DNA of 64,000 bases from Bimastos eiseni (Eukaryota; Annelida; Clitellata; Crassiclitellata; Lumbricidae), in assembly GCA_959347315.1 (NCBI GenBank), contig OY365817.1, positions 2,204,295 to 2,268,294 on the forward strand, given 5' to 3'. Both the position numbers and the translations under genes were made by a program. How positions within the stretch are numbered: the stretch's first letter is position 1; the number at the start of each line of letters is the position of its first letter. Shown here one piece after another: positions 27,701-42,700 of the stretch. Below the pieces are notes generated by a model. The model was not told the origin of the DNA. It was given only the letters and a program-made list of their open reading frames with translations, and searched no databases.

Positions 27701-30700
27701 TCTGTGATCATTGCAGATACAGACTGAGGCATTTTCAAGGAGGAAATATTCTTATGTTAAATATCGACTGGCTGTACGATTTGACGATTTAGTTTGTTTC
27801 ATCGCTTGTTATTTTCTCACTGCCTTCTAGCGAATCATTCACCAACGTTTCAAAGCAGTTTTCTCGCCTAACCTAGACAGACACCGCCGCTTATATATAA
27901 CATTTGAACTGAATAAAAAATTATTAAGGTCGTAACCTCCACACTAGGCCTATCCCCTAGAAAGCCAAGCAGCAAGCAGCAAGCGCATGAGTACAATGCT
28001 TATTAACGAGCGCTGCGTCGAATAAAATGAGTTATTCAACGGATAGTCCGAAGTAGTTCAGGTAGTCCGAGTGAATTAATGGATGGATAGACGACGTGTT
28101 TCATCGAGGGTATCAGTATCACTGTATTTGACATTTGTTATCCCACTGCGGAGAATTGTTAACTTGGAACTGTTGTAAATTTCCAGCCGCTCCAGATGGC
28201 CTGCATGTTATAGCAGACAGAAATATTGGTTTGTGAACTCTATAGAGGACATCCGTGTGTTATCATTGAGAGGCTAGACGACTGAGGAACGGGTGAGGGT
28301 GAATGCGAGGAAATACCCCTTCTGTTAATTAGTTTGAGACCACAAGCCAGGATGTGAGATTGTGGGTGAGAGCCCGTCTTTCCACAGACAATCCGTATCT
28401 ATAGCACCCTTGTGCATATAGTAATTAATAATGGATATAATAAATAGGCCAATTTAGTATTTATAATATTTACTAGAATTGAATGCCTGCCTGAATCTCT
28501 GGACTTTGACCCTCTACCTATCGACTCTGTTTTGAATTACCTATCGACTCTGTTTTGAATAAGCTGGTTCCCGCGACTTCGCTTTTGTGGGCACTGTAAA
28601 AAATGTTACGATTACGATTGAGAGGGGACGTTTTCGGTGCTGGAAGCCAAAAGAAATTCTTAAATGCGGAACTGTGATATTTGCGTCTTTAAAGACCTCT
28701 AAATTGACTTCCTCCGACAGTATTTCTTAGACGTTTCTATATTTAGCTAATTATTTGGTGTATTGATGTTTGCGAAGACAGCACAGGTGATGTCAATGCA
28801 CCTATCAGCCACTAGACGTTCATACTTTGATGTTGAACGTTAGTTATAGCATTAGTCGCTCCCAATAAGTGCATGTTAAACGCAGCAATATTCTTAGGGA
28901 CAGCTTACACTCACGCCCATTATACGCTGGCCCATCTGAAGCTGTTGATCTTGCCTCAAAATCATCCTAGTTTCACTACAGTGTCCATCCCTTTTCCTGC
29001 TATTCTCCCAAAGAAAGTTAAATGGTAGGGTAACGTAGCACAGAGGTATATTGTGAGTTTCTAATTCCCTTAGAAATTGCACCCAAATATCAAGCTGGAG
29101 AACTTGTTTTAATCGATATAATTATTGTGGCTCCCTGCTTTACGCTGTCTCTCTGTCTTCTGCAGAGGAGAACAGCGGAAGCGGGCGACCAGTATGGAAC
29201 ATCGACCAGAGGAGCACTGGGGAACGTTTCCACTGGAATGAGGACAGCGTAGAGGTCAAAGTCGGATCCAACCTGTCGCTCTCGTGTCTCGTCGACGCCC
29301 TTGACCTTCAGTATGATGTCTTCAGAATCAGTCTGATCCAAGGCGACGTGCTGTTTCACCTTGTGGAGAATGGACTCGTCCACTCGCCGTTCTCTAATAT
29401 TCCGAGATATTCGGCTACGATGAGCGAAGACAGAGGCAATGGGGGAGCCAGGATGACGATTCATGTCGAAGGTCTGTATATGAATGTATGCCAGCAGCCA
29501 CTGTTTGTCTGTCTTTATATATTTACCTACGTATTTACGTATATGTGTTGTGTAGGCCTACTTATGTTTCCTTGTTACCTTGTGCTGTCAGTTCGTTGAA
29601 CTCTAGCGATCGTCATGATCAACCTTCTCCAATGCTTTTTTTTCCGAAGTCGCGTCCCTTAATTCCTCCAGGTTCATTCCGGTTTTTTCCTGTACTTATG
29701 TACGTAACTTAATGTTACACGTGAGTCATCGTCCTGTGGAATACTGCATCAGTAGCTTAATGGAACGGTGCATTATTGGCTACTACAGACGGTTAGGCAT
29801 ACATGTAGGAGTATTAAAGGTGTGTCTCTATAGTTAAGGTGTATCAATTGAGGTTGATAATAATTCTAGGGTTTGACGATGTTGGCCGCTGAGAGAGGGC
29901 GTTTTGTGCTAATCAAGTCTCCTTGTGGAAATCTTGCTGTCGTTTTGTTCAAGGTTTATTACGGCTCCTATATTGTGCACAGTCGATGCAAATATGTTAC
30001 GATCGTTGTGTGCTGTGAAAAGACATTTGTTGTTTTCCGCTGGTATTAACCTTGATGGGGTGCTATATAAATCTTCGTAATGATTAATTGATTGGTTGGA
30101 TGGTTGGTTGGCTGGTCGGTTGGTTGGCCGGCCGGCCGACCGACCGACAGATTTACTGACAAAAATCTGATATCTGACTGTCTAGCTGGTTGATTGATTG
30201 ATTGACTTAACTTAACTGGCTGATTGATTGTTAGTAAGTAGTTGTGCAAATTCTTTATTTAATCAACTGCCTATTGCCCTATTCTTCGTTTGAATGATTG
30301 ATTAATTAATTGATTGATTGATTTATTGAACAGACGTCCAGCCAGAAGATTCCGGTACTTATATCTGTAACAAATACTTCGAAAGGGACAATTCAGCCGT
30401 TCTTAACATCACAGTACTCGGTAAGTCAGAAGCACAACTTCACAAAGCGTAGTCAGCAATATAATGCAATGAAGGTAGCCCGGTGAAGGTGACAGTGTAA
30501 TGGTAATAGGGTGATGGTAGAAGGATAAAGTTAAAGTAACATACTAATCTTTGTTTAATGTTGCATTCAAATTGACAATTCAGCACTATGACTACAAGCA
30601 TTATGTGAATGGATTGATTGAGCAGGAGTCATATATAACTGTGTGGCAGCCATGCTGGCGCCCATCCATAATAATTGTTGCACAGTGGCCGATCGTTTAG

Positions 30701-33700
30701 AGTGGTGAGCCCGTAACGTTCAGTGTGTGCTGAGGGTTCGACCCTCGTCCAGGAAGTCACTTGAGCAAGTCCTTCGCGCATCATTGCTCTGCAGTACAAC
30801 TGCAATTGCGTTGTCGAGGCATGTGTATGCACTTCTGGGCAAACAGATGTTGGGGGAGTAGGGCAGTATCAAATTTTGGTAATAAATAAATAAAATAGAT
30901 CTAATTTAACAAATCCTTCCTTGTTTAATGTTGGTATACTCGTTAGTCAAGAATAGTTAAAGCTTTGTTCCTCATTTTGCACTCAATCTACTCCTTCCTA
31001 TTGGCCTATGATATGCCCTGTATACTCTACTATGCCATACCTAATTTATCAGGTGGCTCTAATTTGCGGGACGTGTGTCTCCTGGGCAATTGATAATTGT
31101 TCTTGTTGCAAAATGTTTATATAAAGTGTTCTTTGGATTGCCAAATAAACTTAAAAGCTGAAAAATGACATCGAATGACAGTTTGAGTCAACTTCATGGA
31201 GGTTAGAGGGTATCGATCCAACTTCCCTCTTTACATGTTGTGCTCTTGACACCAGTGATGTTACTTAATATTCATCTGTGGCTCCCTTATAATAGGGTTA
31301 TAGTAATTGGATAAAGGTAAGGGGGTGAAGGTAATAGGGTAAAGGTAATGGGGTAAAAGAGTAGGCAACCGTAATACGTTAAAGTAACCACAACAGAAAT
31401 AGGCATCAGTATCAATTCAAGGCATGTATATAGGAAGACCTGCTACTAGTAAGACAACCTCATTATCAAGGCATAGAAGCAGGTTGGCTGGTTAGTTGCA
31501 GTATAAAAGTGATGTGTGATAACAAATTATAGTTAGCATCGCCCTCCTCCTTTATCCAGGCTTGAGACTGTCACTTCTGGACTGCAAGCAGAAGCAGCAT
31601 TGTTTTTCTGGCCTATGATGTTATGATGTTACGTATATGAGCGGTTAATAAAGCAGGCTGGGGTCCAAGTCCCACGGGGAACGTTTTGTGGCCTTCCCAA
31701 GATATGATCACAAGGGCAGTATTTGAGGCCGACTGATCACACACTAGATACAGTTAATTGATTGATAGATTACTTTTCGGTTGATTAATAATTGCTTGGC
31801 TTGTTGGTTGCTTGTCCTATCAGTTTCTGAAGTAAGGTCATAGTAGTATTAGCAGGATCTGTGGAATTGTAGTAGCATAAGTTTCAATTAAATCTCGTTT
31901 TCTTGCATCCTCCTGGACATGTGGCTCTTATAACGTTTGACTTTTCACAGTTTACAATATTATTGTTGTAGAAGTAGCCTACAATTAGCAGGGTCAGTGG
32001 AATTGTAGTTACAGTACACTGAAAAGGACTTTTGATACTCGTTGTGTTTTATATAATTGGTGATTTGTCATATCTTCCAGTGTTGCTAGTATTCGCATTA
32101 GTAATTACAAGTACATTTGCATTTTCCAAGTATGTTTCTGATATTAATCCATTATAATTTAGATAAGAAATGGAAATATAGATTAGACGGTTCAATTTGT
32201 TGGTATAATATGTAGAATCGGAAAGAAGTGATTGTAAGGTGTCTAGCAGTGATGAAAACTAATTAATAAGGAACAAGTAATTTAGCTAATTAATTTGCTT
32301 AGTTACTATTCGAATTAATTATTAATAAAACTTTGCTAATTCTTATTCATATTGGAGCTCCTTAAAATACCATTCATTCTTCTTGTCCAGTTTTGTTCAC
32401 TGTACGTCCATGTTCATTCTAAGCTGTACGCATGTGCACGCGCACAAGGGCTGTGGCCGTTGACGTCATTACAATATTTAGGAGAGGGTGTTAATTAGTT
32501 TATCACAAACTATCAGCATAGACTTTTAGATAATTATGATCTTAATTTGACTATCATTGCATTCAATTCGGAAATGCGCGCAAAAGTTGGAACCATTAAT
32601 AAGATGCTGCACACATAAGATTTCTTGCGCACAGTATGTCCGAAAAATTAGGGGAACATTGCTGTACGTGTGAACAGCATGTACAGTTGTACACCCGTCA
32701 CGTTCCAAACTTCCAACAACCCTATAGGAATTAGCAAAGATATCTCATCATCGTTGGAGCCCAATCAAGGATTTTAATATAGGATCGTTAATATTGGATA
32801 TGAATGACATGATTTAAAGGTGTCTAAGCAGAGCAACAAACATTTAACTCCAAAGAGAAACTAAATTAATTTTATATGTAATTTCAGAGCAGTAAATTAT
32901 GCTTGCCAACAATTGTTTGTTTCTATTTTCATGTTTTGTTGAACTATGGACTTTAAATTCCATGTAAACTCTTAACTCCCTTGTTTAGCCATTTTCAGCG
33001 GCGGTTCCAGACTTTTCCAACGGAGGGTTAGGGGCTAGGGAACCTGACAAAGGGACCAGTTGGATATCTGGATTTTCAAAACTGAAAATAAACGGATATT
33101 TGGAGGAGCCCAACTCGGAGGGTGGGGGTGAGGGCTGCACACCGACTGTGGCCCCCCTCCGTAGAGCTGCCACTGGCCATTGTTATTCCTGTGTTTATTT
33201 CTTTTATAAATGGCTTCACTGCACTTATCATTCTTATCATTGTAATGATCAAATGTTCATATAGCGCCACTTTGAGAGGCGCTCCAGACCCGGACCAGTA
33301 TCCTCGCTGAGGAGGAGAGCAGTTTTCATGTAGTTGCAGAACTGATAACAAGTTAAGGAAGAACAGTTGGTCCTAAGGGACTGAGGTAGCCAGTTCCAGC
33401 TGGAGGGACCCACAATGACGAAACTTTAGCACTAAGCAATAGAAGTACTTAACATTCCAATATGCATTTTTCTATTTTTTTCTATGACAACATAATTAAT
33501 AATTTATTTCAATTTATTTCAAACTGATCCACATATGTATGATTACAAGTATTGTACGAATGATGTAATGTAATGTGATCGAGCATTTGTATAGCACCAT
33601 TGAAGGAAGTTACTACAGGATTCGAATTACTGTACTGTCGGGCCGAAATGCAAGGCGACCATATGTCCAACGTATATCGTTTAATCAACACTCACGTCTT

Positions 33701-36700
33701 ATTTGACCGATGTACAATATTCCTAATCATTACAACTATCGTCACAATTTTATGAACCAGACTATACTTCGTTAATTTAATGTTTTATTTTATAAATTCG
33801 AAATTTAACGACATCGTATGGCGACATAAGATGTTGACGTCTTCAGAGTCATTGACATTTTAGTTTCGTTTGCGTCTTCATTCGTTGTCTTTATTTTACC
33901 TTTATTTATTCCGTTTCTGGCTGGTTGATGAGACGGCGATATTTGACGTATGGTTGTTGTATGTCTTTCATAACCTATACGTCATTATTTAATTTACATA
34001 TAACTGTATACCGTACACATGCTTAATTATTCATTTGGACATATGGCTTCATTTTCGACCTTATCGGTTTCTTCTGATTTAATTTTTAACCTATGTTTCG
34101 TTCAAATTTGACGATCAGTGCCTTACTGAGATTTTTTATGACGTGGTGTCCTTAAATGAAGTGTCTAAGTTTGTAGTCATTGACGTCGATGGGAAAAATA
34201 AATTTTAATAGATCTCGAAATGCGTATGGCATTTTGTAGGCGCCCAATTTTAATGTTTATCTGTGTATTTTGTTTAGGGTCTTGTGGGAATCTCTCGAAA
34301 ACGCTTCTAATTCTGTAATCTAAAACTATGTTGTCTACTGAATGTATCAACTAAAACCTAAAACGTCTTATTTCAAAGTCTATAGCATAATAATGATACC
34401 GGGTGTCGTCCTCCTCCGTCATCAGGTTTGGGACTAGCGCCATCGGCAATCAGCAGTGGGAGGTTTGAAATTGACTGTGCTTAGCTATTAGGCCTAGATG
34501 TTAAGCAGTTTAATGGCGTCTCCTCAACTGGCATTTCCCGGTCAATAGCCACAGATTTTTTAGTGTGGTTTAAAGCAGCTATTCCGTTTTGAATCCAATA
34601 TCTCAGAAGATTGTCGTATTTAGGCCCCTATATGTGTTTTCCATCTTCTTCCAGAGTTTAACCATATTTTAGGGCATGAAAGGCCGTTGGTTGATATCGC
34701 TTGGGAAATTGTAATTTTCATCTCCAAACTTCTAAAGCGCCACTCGAGAGCCAAGCGCAGGGCACCAGCTTATTCACCAGCGCTGCGTCGAATCAGAGGA
34801 GTTGTCCAAAGCAGAGGCGACAATCTCATTTGAGAGGTGGTGGGAGAGACGCAAAATGAGAGGGGTAAGAAATGTGGGGAGGGGACAAACGTATAACATG
34901 TCCCCTCTCCTGTATAAGGTGGGGGACTTTTTTCCCCTCGACCATCCCCCAGCGTCTCAGGTCGAAAGGTTAGTCCGACGAAGGTCAGAGTTCTGTTTCC
35001 AGAGGGTCAGAGGAGGCAAGCTTAGCATTGCTGTCACTTGACCATTACTGAATTATAATTATCCGTTAATCAGTAATGATTAACGATTGAATGAAAACGA
35101 AGAATGGAGTCCACTCTGAAAGGCGCTACATAAATGTATGGATGCAATACTATTGTTTGACGAAATCTTATGGAGACCCGAAGATAATAATTGACCAGTT
35201 GCTTCTATTTAACTACTCTGTGTCGGTGTGTCATTCATAGTGAAGATGATTAGTGTACCCTCCTCCTTTTAGTTGGATTTGGACTAACGCTGCCGGAGTG
35301 CAATTAGTTACGAAGTTGTCTAATGAATGGATTGAGAGTTTAGCGACAACTTATGACAACGCTCGTGAATAAGCTGGTGCCCTTCGGCATCTGGCTTTCG
35401 TTTGACGCTTTAGAGGTTTGGATTGCGATTATGAGCAAATCCGTTGAATGCGGCAGAAATAATTCTGAACAGTTTCGCCGAAAAATGTGGATATTCAAAT
35501 CACAGAGGTTTAACGGCGTCGTATGGCAACAATGGCCGTTGACGTCTTTACAATATTTAATTAATTAACATAGGCCAATCGGCTCTTCTGATTGTTTTTG
35601 TATATTTTTCTTCATCAATTTTTCTCTCCTTTTTCTCTTTGTTGTTTTCTTTATTTTTCCCCTTTATTATTTTCTCTTTTTACCCTCTTTCTTTTTGTAT
35701 ATTTTTGTGGTATTTCGTATTTTTTGGTCACTTGGACTCTATTTTGGCCTCTTTTAGCTCTTTTTCTTTCTCTCTTTTTCTTTTTCTTTTATATATTTCT
35801 TTGATATATTCGATCTTTTTTGGCCGCTTTGGCTCTTTTATGACTTCACAGGCTCTTTTTATCCATATATCTTTAAAACATTATTTACAATTATTTGCAA
35901 TTATTTGTCTAACCTACATAACCTCGACCGACAGGCCTGCCAATGCAGACTCTGTAACCTTGGAGGAACTACGCTCAAAACATCCTCAGAATCCGCCCGA
36001 CCGCCCAATTAGTACGGAAAAACTTAAAGTGACACCCTTCCAAGCCACAGAAAGGCAGGTCCTCGCACGGATCCGCTCCTTCCCGTTAGGTTCTTCAGAG
36101 GGACCAGATGGTCTTCGACCACAGCATCTGGTGGACCTGGTGAATTGCGCAGAAATTGGATCAGAACTGATCTCATCCGTCACCGGACTAGTCAACCTCC
36201 TTCTGACAGGCGAATGCCCTGAACAGATTAGACCGATACTCTTTGGAGGCACTCTAATGGCACTTCGCAAGGATTCCGGAGGCCTACACCCGATTGTAAT
36301 CGGCTATTACTGGCGCAGGCTCGCATCCAAACGTGCGTGCACCGTCGCAGTTCCAAAGGCAACGGCATACCTCGCACCGAGACAGGTTGGGGTTGGCATT
36401 CCGGGGGAGGAGAGGCAGCGGTCCAGGCGGCGAGGCGCTTCCTGGAAGCATTGCCGACAGGGTCAATCCTTGTGCAGCTAGACTTCAAGAGTGCCTTCAG
36501 CAGTCTCTACAGAGACAGAATGCTGTCTTCGATAGATGAGGTCCTGCCGGAACTGGCTCCATTCTGTCACCTAGCATACGCGGAACCCTCAGAGCTTCGG
36601 TTTGGCCAGCATACCATTTCGTCACAGGTTGGACCTCAACAGGGAGACCCGCTTGGCCCTTTGCTCTTTTGCCTTCCATTGCAGCCAATCTTACAGGAGA

Positions 36701-39700
36701 TGTCGTCACCATTGGTACTGGGCTACATGGATGATCTAACCCTAGGAGGTAATGAAGCAACGGTGGCGGAAGATGTGAGAATGCTGGAACTGCGAGGAGA
36801 GGAACTAGGGCTTCGACTCAACCAAGACAAATGCGAGATCATCCATCGCCAAGACAGACTAGTTTCCGACCATGTCTTCAAGCACTATATGTCAATTTCT
36901 CCGAAAGAGCCTGTTTGCTGGGCGTGCCATTGTCCACCAGCGAGGCCTTGACGACATGTCTGGAGGGCAGATGCAAGGAACTGGCCTTAGCAGTTACCAG
37001 ACTAGAGTCTGTAGCCAAACACGACGCTCTGGTGCTCCTCAGATATTCGCTCAGTTCCCAGAAACTGATATATACATTAAGATGCAGCTCATGCACGGGT
37101 CACTCTTTGCTACACAAATTCGACGACCTTCTTCGAAGCGGTTTAGAGGCAGTTCTCAACATCACCCTATCGAACGACCAATGGCTTCAAGCATCATTAC
37201 CAGTAAAGATGGGAGGATTAGGAATTCGTCGAGTCACCTCGCTGGCGCTTCCCGCCTTTTTGACTTCCGCTGCGAGCACCCGACCACTGCAGTCCTCCAT
37301 GTTAGGCAGCACCTGGTCCGACGTCGACGGACTGCTTGAGAAGATGGAACATCTGTGGTGCACCGAGAGCCAAATGATGCGTCCGGTGAATGATGCAGCA
37401 CACAAGCAATCAAACTGGGAAAAGTCGCTACTTCAGAAGGCAGCTGCCGAGCTGAGCACTGCCCAAACCGACCCATACCATCAGGCGCTATTCATGGCAG
37501 CCGCAGCACCGCATGCCGGAGACTGGCTCTTTGCCCTACCAATCACTTCATGTGGACTCCGGCTAGACGACGAAGCTGTCAGAATTGCGGTGGGTCTCCG
37601 TCTGGGGACACGCATCTTTACTGGGACACGCATTTGTGAGCCACACGTATGCCCATGCGGGTCACGAGTCAATGCGGAAGGAGCACAGGGGCTTTCTTGT
37701 GGTCTTGGACCAGGGCGGTTCGCCAGGCACGCAGCATTAAACGACATAATCAGCCGTAGCCTCACACGCGCTGGTTTCGCAAATATTAAGGAACCCCCGG
37801 GACTCTCCAGAACGGACGGAAAACTCCCTGATGGTCTGACGCTGATCCCTTGGCGAAGGGGACGGAACCTGATATGGGATGCGACAGTGATTGACACCGT
37901 GGCTCCATCATATCTCCAAGCGACGTCATCTTCGGCGGGGGCTGCAGCGGAGGTGGCTACCACCAGGAAGACCATCAAGCACAGCCAGCTCGCTCTCAGC
38001 TATCTCTTCATTCCATTGGCCTTTGAGACCATGGGCCCCCCAGTCAATAACGAAGGAGTAGACTTCATCAAAGACTTGGGTCGCCTTCTGACACATGTCA
38101 CCAGAGACCCTAGAGAGACAAGCTACTTGTTCCAACGATTGTCAGTTTGCATCCAGCGCTTCAACGCAGTTGCCTTCAGAGGCTCTTTTGTGCAGCTGTA
38201 GTTTAACCAAACAATATAAAAATTCATATAATATAATAATATAATAATATAATATAATAATAATAATAATAATGATAATAATAATAACCTACATGTTTAA
38301 TTGTTGCATATTAAATAGCATTTTGTATGTGGAGATTTTAATAAATAATAAATATATAGCGTATAGTTAAGCCTATTTTAAGGTGTCTAAATAGAGATTG
38401 TAAATTGTCAATGTTTGACATCTTACATACTTACAGCGACCATAGCTTCGCATAACACTGCATGACGTTGCATGACACTGCATGACGTTGCATGACGTAG
38501 CTAGAGCAACGATGGTCGCAAAACTCATCTATGGGTGTCCGGCTTGGTGGGGGAGGTACTTGCTTACCGCCGACAAGAACAGCATTGAACAGTTAATGCG
38601 ACGCGTCCTGCGAGGTGGTTTATACCTACCTGATGCTGTACTGATATCTGCGTTCTGTCAACCATTTTACTCAGTAAACGGATATACGATAACACGCGTC
38701 TATAAACGAGTTCGCACCGATATTAAGCTAAATGAAGAGGTTGGTAATGTGGTCTAGAATAGATGTCTATTATGCCATTGAATAATATAAAGAACAGATG
38801 CGCATGTGACGTAGCGCTGTTCATTTCTGAATCATTCGCTAGGTCACGACACAACGATCCTACTTCAGTACCACTCGCCTCGCAGCTGCGTGATCCGCTG
38901 ATAAGGGATTTGTGCTAGGGGATGGGTCGGGTGATAGGGCCGTGATGGATGGGACGGAGGAGATGGGAAGTAAGAGGGAGCGTAACAAAGTCGAAAGGGA
39001 TTGAGACAATGGGAATCTGAGAAGGTTGAGAGGGTTGGTGAAAGAGAGGGTGCGGGATGGAGTGGACGGGTTGGTGAAAGAGACGAAATGGGAGAGGGAG
39101 GCATTATACATTTTGAAAGTCATGTCAGCGGTCATAGCACGGATAATTTCGCCATGTATCCGGCTATATGCTGGATGTGCTCCTCTGACTCCCCCTCCAA
39201 CAGCGAATCTCGTACCTCTTTGGTATGCGGTCCTTGCTAGGTCTCGTCCCTGCCTATCTTCGCGATCTCTGTTACTCTATTTTGAGTTTACTGGGTCGCC
39301 GCTCTCTACGCTCTACTGAGCGAGGCATGCTCGCTGTCCCATTTGCCCGTACAACTACTAAACAGAATCGTGCCTTCTCAGTCGTTGGCCCCTCGCTCTG
39401 GAACACGCTACCGTTGGCATTGCGGTTGTCACCAAGGGTCCACTGAGACTCCTTTTATACTCACCTTAAAACTGTTCTTTTTAGCCGGGCCGAGGGTCGG
39501 GGCACTATATAGATCTTGGTAATGAATGGATAAACATCTATGTATGAGGTTCCTCAAGTAATTATCTTACGTTATGAACGTCACGACTATATATCTTCAC
39601 TATAGTCCATATAGAGGTGTCTAATTATGTGATGACAACGATAGCAATAATATAAAATAACAGTAGTTGTTGCGGTAGTAGCAGTATGGGTATTAATAGT

Positions 39701-42700
39701 AGTAGTAGTAATAATGACAATAATTATAATATATCACATTAATAGTTATTATTATTATTATTATGCATATATGTTTCACATTATGCTGTTATCGCCCATG
39801 ATGAGCTAATGGAGTGTTGGCAATGTCCCGAAGAGGCAGACTGCGTTCCCACGCTGAAGAACAACTGAGATACGTTGGAACAGAAATGACGTCTTAATAG
39901 TAATAATAATAATAAAACAGGTAGCGGACGAGGTGGGCGGAAAATTTTTAATGTCTGACTATTTAGCAAAAATACCGCGTAACGAGTAATCGTCAGAGTT
40001 GGATTTTAGCATCGTCTAATGGATTAACAACTCGTGACCCAATTGATTATATTCACCACATCTTATTCGCCAAGACCACAACACGATTGGTTCGTCAAAC
40101 TTTCGTTTCAACTTATATGTAGCCGTGCATTTAAATTGATGGCCGCTTGCCATGCTTTAAGGCCAGCGACGTCAACGTTGCCAATGGCAACAATTACTGT
40201 TTAAATGGCGGCGCATTTGAAAACAAACCAAATTGAAACTCAGATGAGTCAAAAACATTGTAAGGGCCAGGGGGATTGCGGGGTGTGTTGGTTGTCCTTC
40301 AAACCCCATGCCTCAGATGGCACTATGCATAGGCACGGCCCTCGAACCGCCTCTTGTCCAGGTTCTGACCAGCCACCGGCGAACGGCCTCTTTAAAGCAT
40401 AATACCACTAGACAGTCGTCTTCTACCACTAGCGTGCAGATCTCTTACTCACGGGATCTGTCAACGGACGTTGGGCCGATCACTTCTCAACTCTCACATC
40501 TTGCTTCACCCGGTCTTCTCATTGAGAGAATCCCAAAAGCAGCAAGGCCATCTTGTGCTGCTCTCCTGGCCGATATAATCCAAGCAATTGTAAGAGAACC
40601 AAATTGCGTTGCAAAATGGTTCGATTTGCTGGCCTTCGGTGGAACTGTACTAGCGAAGCCAAGAAGAGGTGGACGAAAGCACAACATGACCAAGATGATT
40701 TTGTCCCGCATTACTGAATGTGGACTGCAGGAGCCAGACCAGTCGACTAACGATGAATTGCCATCGACGTCATGGCGATGACTCGCTGCTCCTGTAGGTC
40801 GTAAGCTCAAGTCCGCTAAATGCGACCACGCCAGGTATTTAGCCTCAACAGTTGCAAGCAAGCTGGAGGAAGGCAATTTCAAAGCAGCCATCCGTCTCAT
40901 CTGCAGCGAGGATAAGCCGGCGCTGGACACACCGGAAACTCTGGCCGCGCTTAAGAAAAAGCACCCGCCTGCACGAGTGGACAGGAGAACACCGTGTGAT
41001 CCAGAGAGTTCGGATCGCTTCATCCCGCTTCAAGTTTCTAAAGAAGATGTCGCTAGGGCAATCTCCTCTGTCCCTGCGGGTTCGGCTGGTGGTCCAGATG
41101 GCATAACTCCACAACACTTGAAGGATCTGATGGCCTATGGAGTAGATGACAACATCGGGCAACATCTATCTGACCTTGTCAATCTGCTCCTAAAGGGAGG
41201 TCTATCCGAAGAGGTGAATGAGGTCATCTATGAGGAAAACCTTTTAGCCCTGAGCAAGAAGGACGGAGGCATAAAACCGATCGCCGTGGGCTACACATGG
41301 CGTCGTCTGGCGGCAAAGTGCGCTAATTCGCATGCGGTAACAAGGCTGTCTCAACTGCTCGCCCCCATTAGCTTGGGGTAGGCATTCCAGAAGGCGCTGA
41401 GGCAGCTGTCCATGCGACACGTCGTTGGATAACCACAATGCCTGAGGACAGCGTCCTAGTGAAGCTCGACTTCGCCAATGCCTTTAACACTCTGCGCAGA
41501 GATTGTCTTCTAGAGTTGCTAGAGAGATCCCAGAGCTCTACCACTTTGCTCACGCTGCCTATTCAAACCGTCCACTGTTGCGCTATGGCTCAAACACAAT
41601 TCGATCCGAAGAAGGAACGCAGCAAGGCGATCCTTTAGGACCTCTGGAATTCTGTCTTGTGCTGCAACCGATTCTGATGAAGCTTCGATCGGATCTGGGT
41701 ATCGGAGATCTGGATGACCTGACATTGGGAGGTAACAAGGAAACAGTGGCCGACGACGTTCAATTAATCGAGCAGGAATCAAAGAATCTGGGATTGCTAT
41801 TGAACCGCAGCAAATGCGAAATCGCGTGTCACATCACCCAGATGCCGAACAATGACCCTGCCTTTCAAGAGTTCACGAGCATAGCCCTTGAGGACATGAC
41901 CTTGTTGGGTGCACCTCTGATTCCAGGTCCAGCTGTGAACATGGTCGTTAATTCAAAGGCTAATGACCTCGAGAGGGCAATCGGAAGATTGATTGTCCTT
42001 GCTTTATACACATGACGCTCTGGTTCTGCTGAGAAACATTCTAAGCTCTTGTACAGTCTGCACACAGCCGTCTGCGCTGATTGCCCGGGCTTGGCTCCGT
42101 TTGATCAACTGCTGAGAGAAGGACTGTCAACCATTTTAAATGTGGACCTTGACAATGACCGTTGGCTCCAGGCTTCTTTGCCGGTGAGAGATGGTGGTCT
42201 GGGAGTTCGTTGTGCATCTACGCTGGCACTTTCTGCCTTTTTGGCTTCTGCTGCTAGTACAAGCGAACTCCAGGCATGCATCCTACCAACAGAGTCTGCT
42301 GAGGAACCATATGAACTTGCGAGTTCAGCACTCAACGCTTGGAAGACCCTGACAGATGCAGAACCACCAACAGGAGCAGCGAGTCATCGCCAGAAAGAAT
42401 GGGACCTCCGATTCACAGACAAGGCATGGAAAGGTCTGCTGGAGTCCAATAACAATCCATGTGACCGTGCTCGCCTGCTGGCCTCACGAGCGCCTCATTC
42501 TGGAGACTGGATGCTATCGCCCCCTGTGACTGCCCTAGGCCTGCGCCTCTCAAACGAGGATATACGACTGGCAGCCGGGTTGAGGCTAGGAACGACGCTC
42601 TGCGAGCCACATTTGTGTCACCAATGTCAAAAGGGAGTCGACGCAAAAGGGCTCCATGAACTAATTTGTAGAAGAGGCAGCGGAAAACATCAACGACATA

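Larger units (their letters stand above)
4466..29165 (+). other. Intron 1 of the Ig gene (24.7 kb)
   Basis: Inferred from phase-compatible exons 1 and 2. It contains the repeats and transposons listed separately. No recognised transposon or gene lies in 4630-5930, 7000-7480, 10020-10560, 15610-16610, 16700-17730, 19400-20260, 26160-28000 or 28640-29165. Confidence 0.75.

Noticed and set aside
33000..33310. Pro/Leu-rich open frames on both strands
   Set aside because: Short, mutually overlapping and next to a retroelement-like terminus; no motif.
35639..35925. Phe/Leu/Ser-rich N-terminal part joined to RT sequence in one frame
   Set aside because: Low-complexity T-rich DNA upstream of a 5'-truncated retrotransposon; real similarity begins only near 35938.
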